From Aureimonas jatrophae (GTDB taxonomy: Bacteria; Pseudomonadota; Alphaproteobacteria; Rhizobiales; Rhizobiaceae): a stretch of DNA of 64,000 bases. This document shows, one piece after another, positions 62,818 to 64,000 of this stretch. Made by a program: the position numbers and the translations under genes. The stretch lies in the NCBI RefSeq assembly GCF_900104035.1, contig NZ_FNIT01000008.1:1-64000 (forward strand), read 5' to 3'. The stretch's first letter is position 1, and each line of letters starts with the position of its first letter. The notes beneath the pieces were generated by a model that was not told where the DNA came from, ran no database searches, and saw only the letters and a list, made by a program, of their open reading frames with translations.

Positions 62818-64000
62818 ATGAGCCGCAGCGCCGTCGCCGTTCGGAGCCCGACCGAGGACCAGCGCCGCCGCCAGCTGGTGGACGCGACGATCCAGTCGCT
62901 CGCCGAGATCGGCTTCTCGGCCTCCAGCCTGGCGGAGATCGCGGGGCGGGCCGGCGTCGCGCCCTCGCTCGTCGCCCACTACTTCGGCGACAAGGACGGC
63001 CTCCTGGAGGCCACGCTGCGCCATCTGGCCCGCCGCATCTCGGATGCCGCCCGTCTACGACTGCGCCGGGCGGAGGGACCGCGCGAGCGCATCCAGGCGG
63101 TGATCGACGCCAACCTCGCGGCCGAGGAGTTCGACGCGCGGACCTGCGCCGTTTGGCTCGCCTTCTGGGGGCAGGTGCCGCATTCCGCCCGACTGAAGCG
63201 CGTCCAGCGCGTGTATCAGCGACGCATGCTGTCCAACCTCGTCTTCGACCTACGCAGCCTGGTCGCGCCCGAGGAGGCGCCGCGCATCGCGCAGGCGATC
63301 GCCGCGATCATCGACGGGTTGTGGCTGCGCGCCTCGCTGGCCGAGGTCGCCGAAACCGACAGCCTAGCCGCGCGCGCCACGGCCTCCGCCTTCACGGATG
63401 CCCAGATTGCGGGCGCCGTACCTCGGCGCGCCGACCGTCCGCGACGCGCGGCACCGGGGCTTCGCCTCCTGACGAGCCATGTGGGCGGTGCCTACATCGA
63501 TGCGGGACGCGAGCCGCAGGTCTTCCAGACGCTCAATCCGGCTACCGGCGAGGTGCTGGCCGAGATCGCGGTGGCGGACGCCGCCGTGGTCGACCATGCG
63601 GTCGCGACGGCCGCCGAGGCGCAGCGCGGATGGGGAGCGATGACCGGCGCCGAGCGCGGTCGTATCCTTCAACGTGTCGCCGCGCGGCTGCGCGAACGCA
63701 ACGACGAACTGGCCGTCCTGGAGGCGCGCGACACCGGCAAACCGATCGCCGAGACGTCCACGGTGGACGTCCTGTCGGGCGCCGACTGCATCGAGTTCTT
63801 CGCCGGAATGGCGGCCGGACTGTCGGGCGACCACGTCGATCTCGGACCGCTCGCCTTCGGCTACACGCGACGCGAGCCGCTCGGCGTCGTCGCCGGTATC
63901 GGTGCCTGGAACTATCCGCTCCAGATCGCCTGCTGGAAGGCGGCGCCCGCGCTGGCCGCCGGCAACAGCGTCGTCTTCAAACCGGCCGAGCTGACGCCGC
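62818..64000 (+). CDS. BetI repressor fused in frame to betaine aldehyde dehydrogenase (BetB), open at window end
   Basis: One uninterrupted frame from ATG 62818 (AGGAGG upstream) reads 394 codons to the window edge. Residues 1 to about 200 are a TetR-family BetI-type repressor: [52 protein letters not shown], then [21 protein letters not shown] and [14 protein letters not shown]. About 20 Arg/Ala/Pro-rich residues follow. From about 222 the frame is Bet[75 protein letters not shown] and [12 protein letters not shown]. No stop lies between. An in-frame GTG at 63481 could restart BetB but lacks a ribosome site. The catalytic Cys and Glu of the dehydrogenase are beyond the window. Confidence 0.88.
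   Translation, partial: MSRSAVAVRSPTEDQRRRQLVDATIQSLAEIGFSASSLAEIAGRAGVAPSLVAHYFGDKDGLLEATLRHLARRISDAARLRLRRAEGPRERIQAVIDANLAAEEFDARTCAVWLAFWGQVPHSARLKRVQRVYQRRMLSNLVFDLRSLVAPEEAPRIAQAIAAIIDGLWLRASLAEVAETDSLAARATASAFTDAQIAGAVPRRADRPRRAAPGLRLLTSHVGGAYIDAGREPQVFQTLNPATGEVLAEIAVADAAVVDHAVATAAEAQRGWGAMTGAERGRILQRVAARLRERNDELAVLEARDTGKPIAETSTVDVLSGADCIEFFAGMAAGLSGDHVDLGPLAFGYTRREPLGVVAGIGAWNYPLQIACWKAAPALAAGNSVVFKPAELTP

Noticed and set aside
63481-64000. BetB as a separate gene starting at GTG 63481
   Set aside because: Possible, but there is no Shine-Dalgarno sequence and no upstream stop, so the simplest reading is a single fused frame. It is kept as the main alternative in the fusion finding.
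1-64000. CRISPR arrays, rRNA genes or prophage structural genes
   Set aside because: No regularly spaced repeats, rRNA signatures or phage proteins were seen.

Overview
The window is high-GC DNA with dense, often overlapping genes (many ATGA/GTGA junctions). C4-type 5-aminolevulinate synthase, ChvE/GguAB/GguC sugar-uptake genes, ChoXWV choline transport with BetI, a DUF6460 protein and an EcfG-type promoter together point to an alphaproteobacterium of the order Hyphomicrobiales (Rhizobiales). A relative of Aurantimonadaceae is possible, but that is inference only.

Layout. 1-2550 is an accessory-looking edge: the 3' end of an IS3-family element, a AAA+ ATPase gene whose 3' end the element has cut off, an intergenic stretch with helically phased repeats, and a tRNA-Thr(CGT). 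2600-34440 is mostly housekeeping and peripheral metabolism: nitronate monooxygenase, an ATP-dependent DNA ligase, class 2 PyrD, MscL, HemA, a divergent sugar-transferase/epimerase pair, a peptide-type ABC importer with no ATPase gene, a ClC protein, a cytosolic-type malate dehydrogenase, cell-wall hydrolases, a DUF305 protein, a PAP2 phosphatase, a polyol-type dehydrogenase, an EcfG-controlled small basic protein, an acyl-CoA synthetase and a single-domain response regulator.

34680-45840 is an L-fucose locus. It encodes an ABC importer, a mutarotase (FucU), an aldo/keto reductase, L-fuconate dehydratase, an SDR and an FAH-family hydrolase. These fit the non-phosphorylated oxidative route to pyruvate and lactate. 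Two regulators, a GntR-type protein with two winged helices and an IclR protein, sit beside candidate operators. No obvious fuconolactonase is present.

47470-59010 is a D-galactose/L-arabinose locus. GguC/AraD1, an aldose 1-dehydrogenase, GalM, an IlvD/Edd-family aldonate dehydratase, an SMP-30 lactonase, DgoK and DgoA form one tightly packed operon (De Ley-Doudoroff route). The ChvE-GguA-GguB importer follows.

59420-64000 is a choline/betaine locus: choXWV on the minus strand and, divergent from it, an open frame in which the BetI repressor runs without a stop codon into betaine aldehyde dehydrogenase (BetB). This apparent BetI-BetB fusion, with two BetI-like operators in the divergent promoter region, is the most unusual feature of the window.
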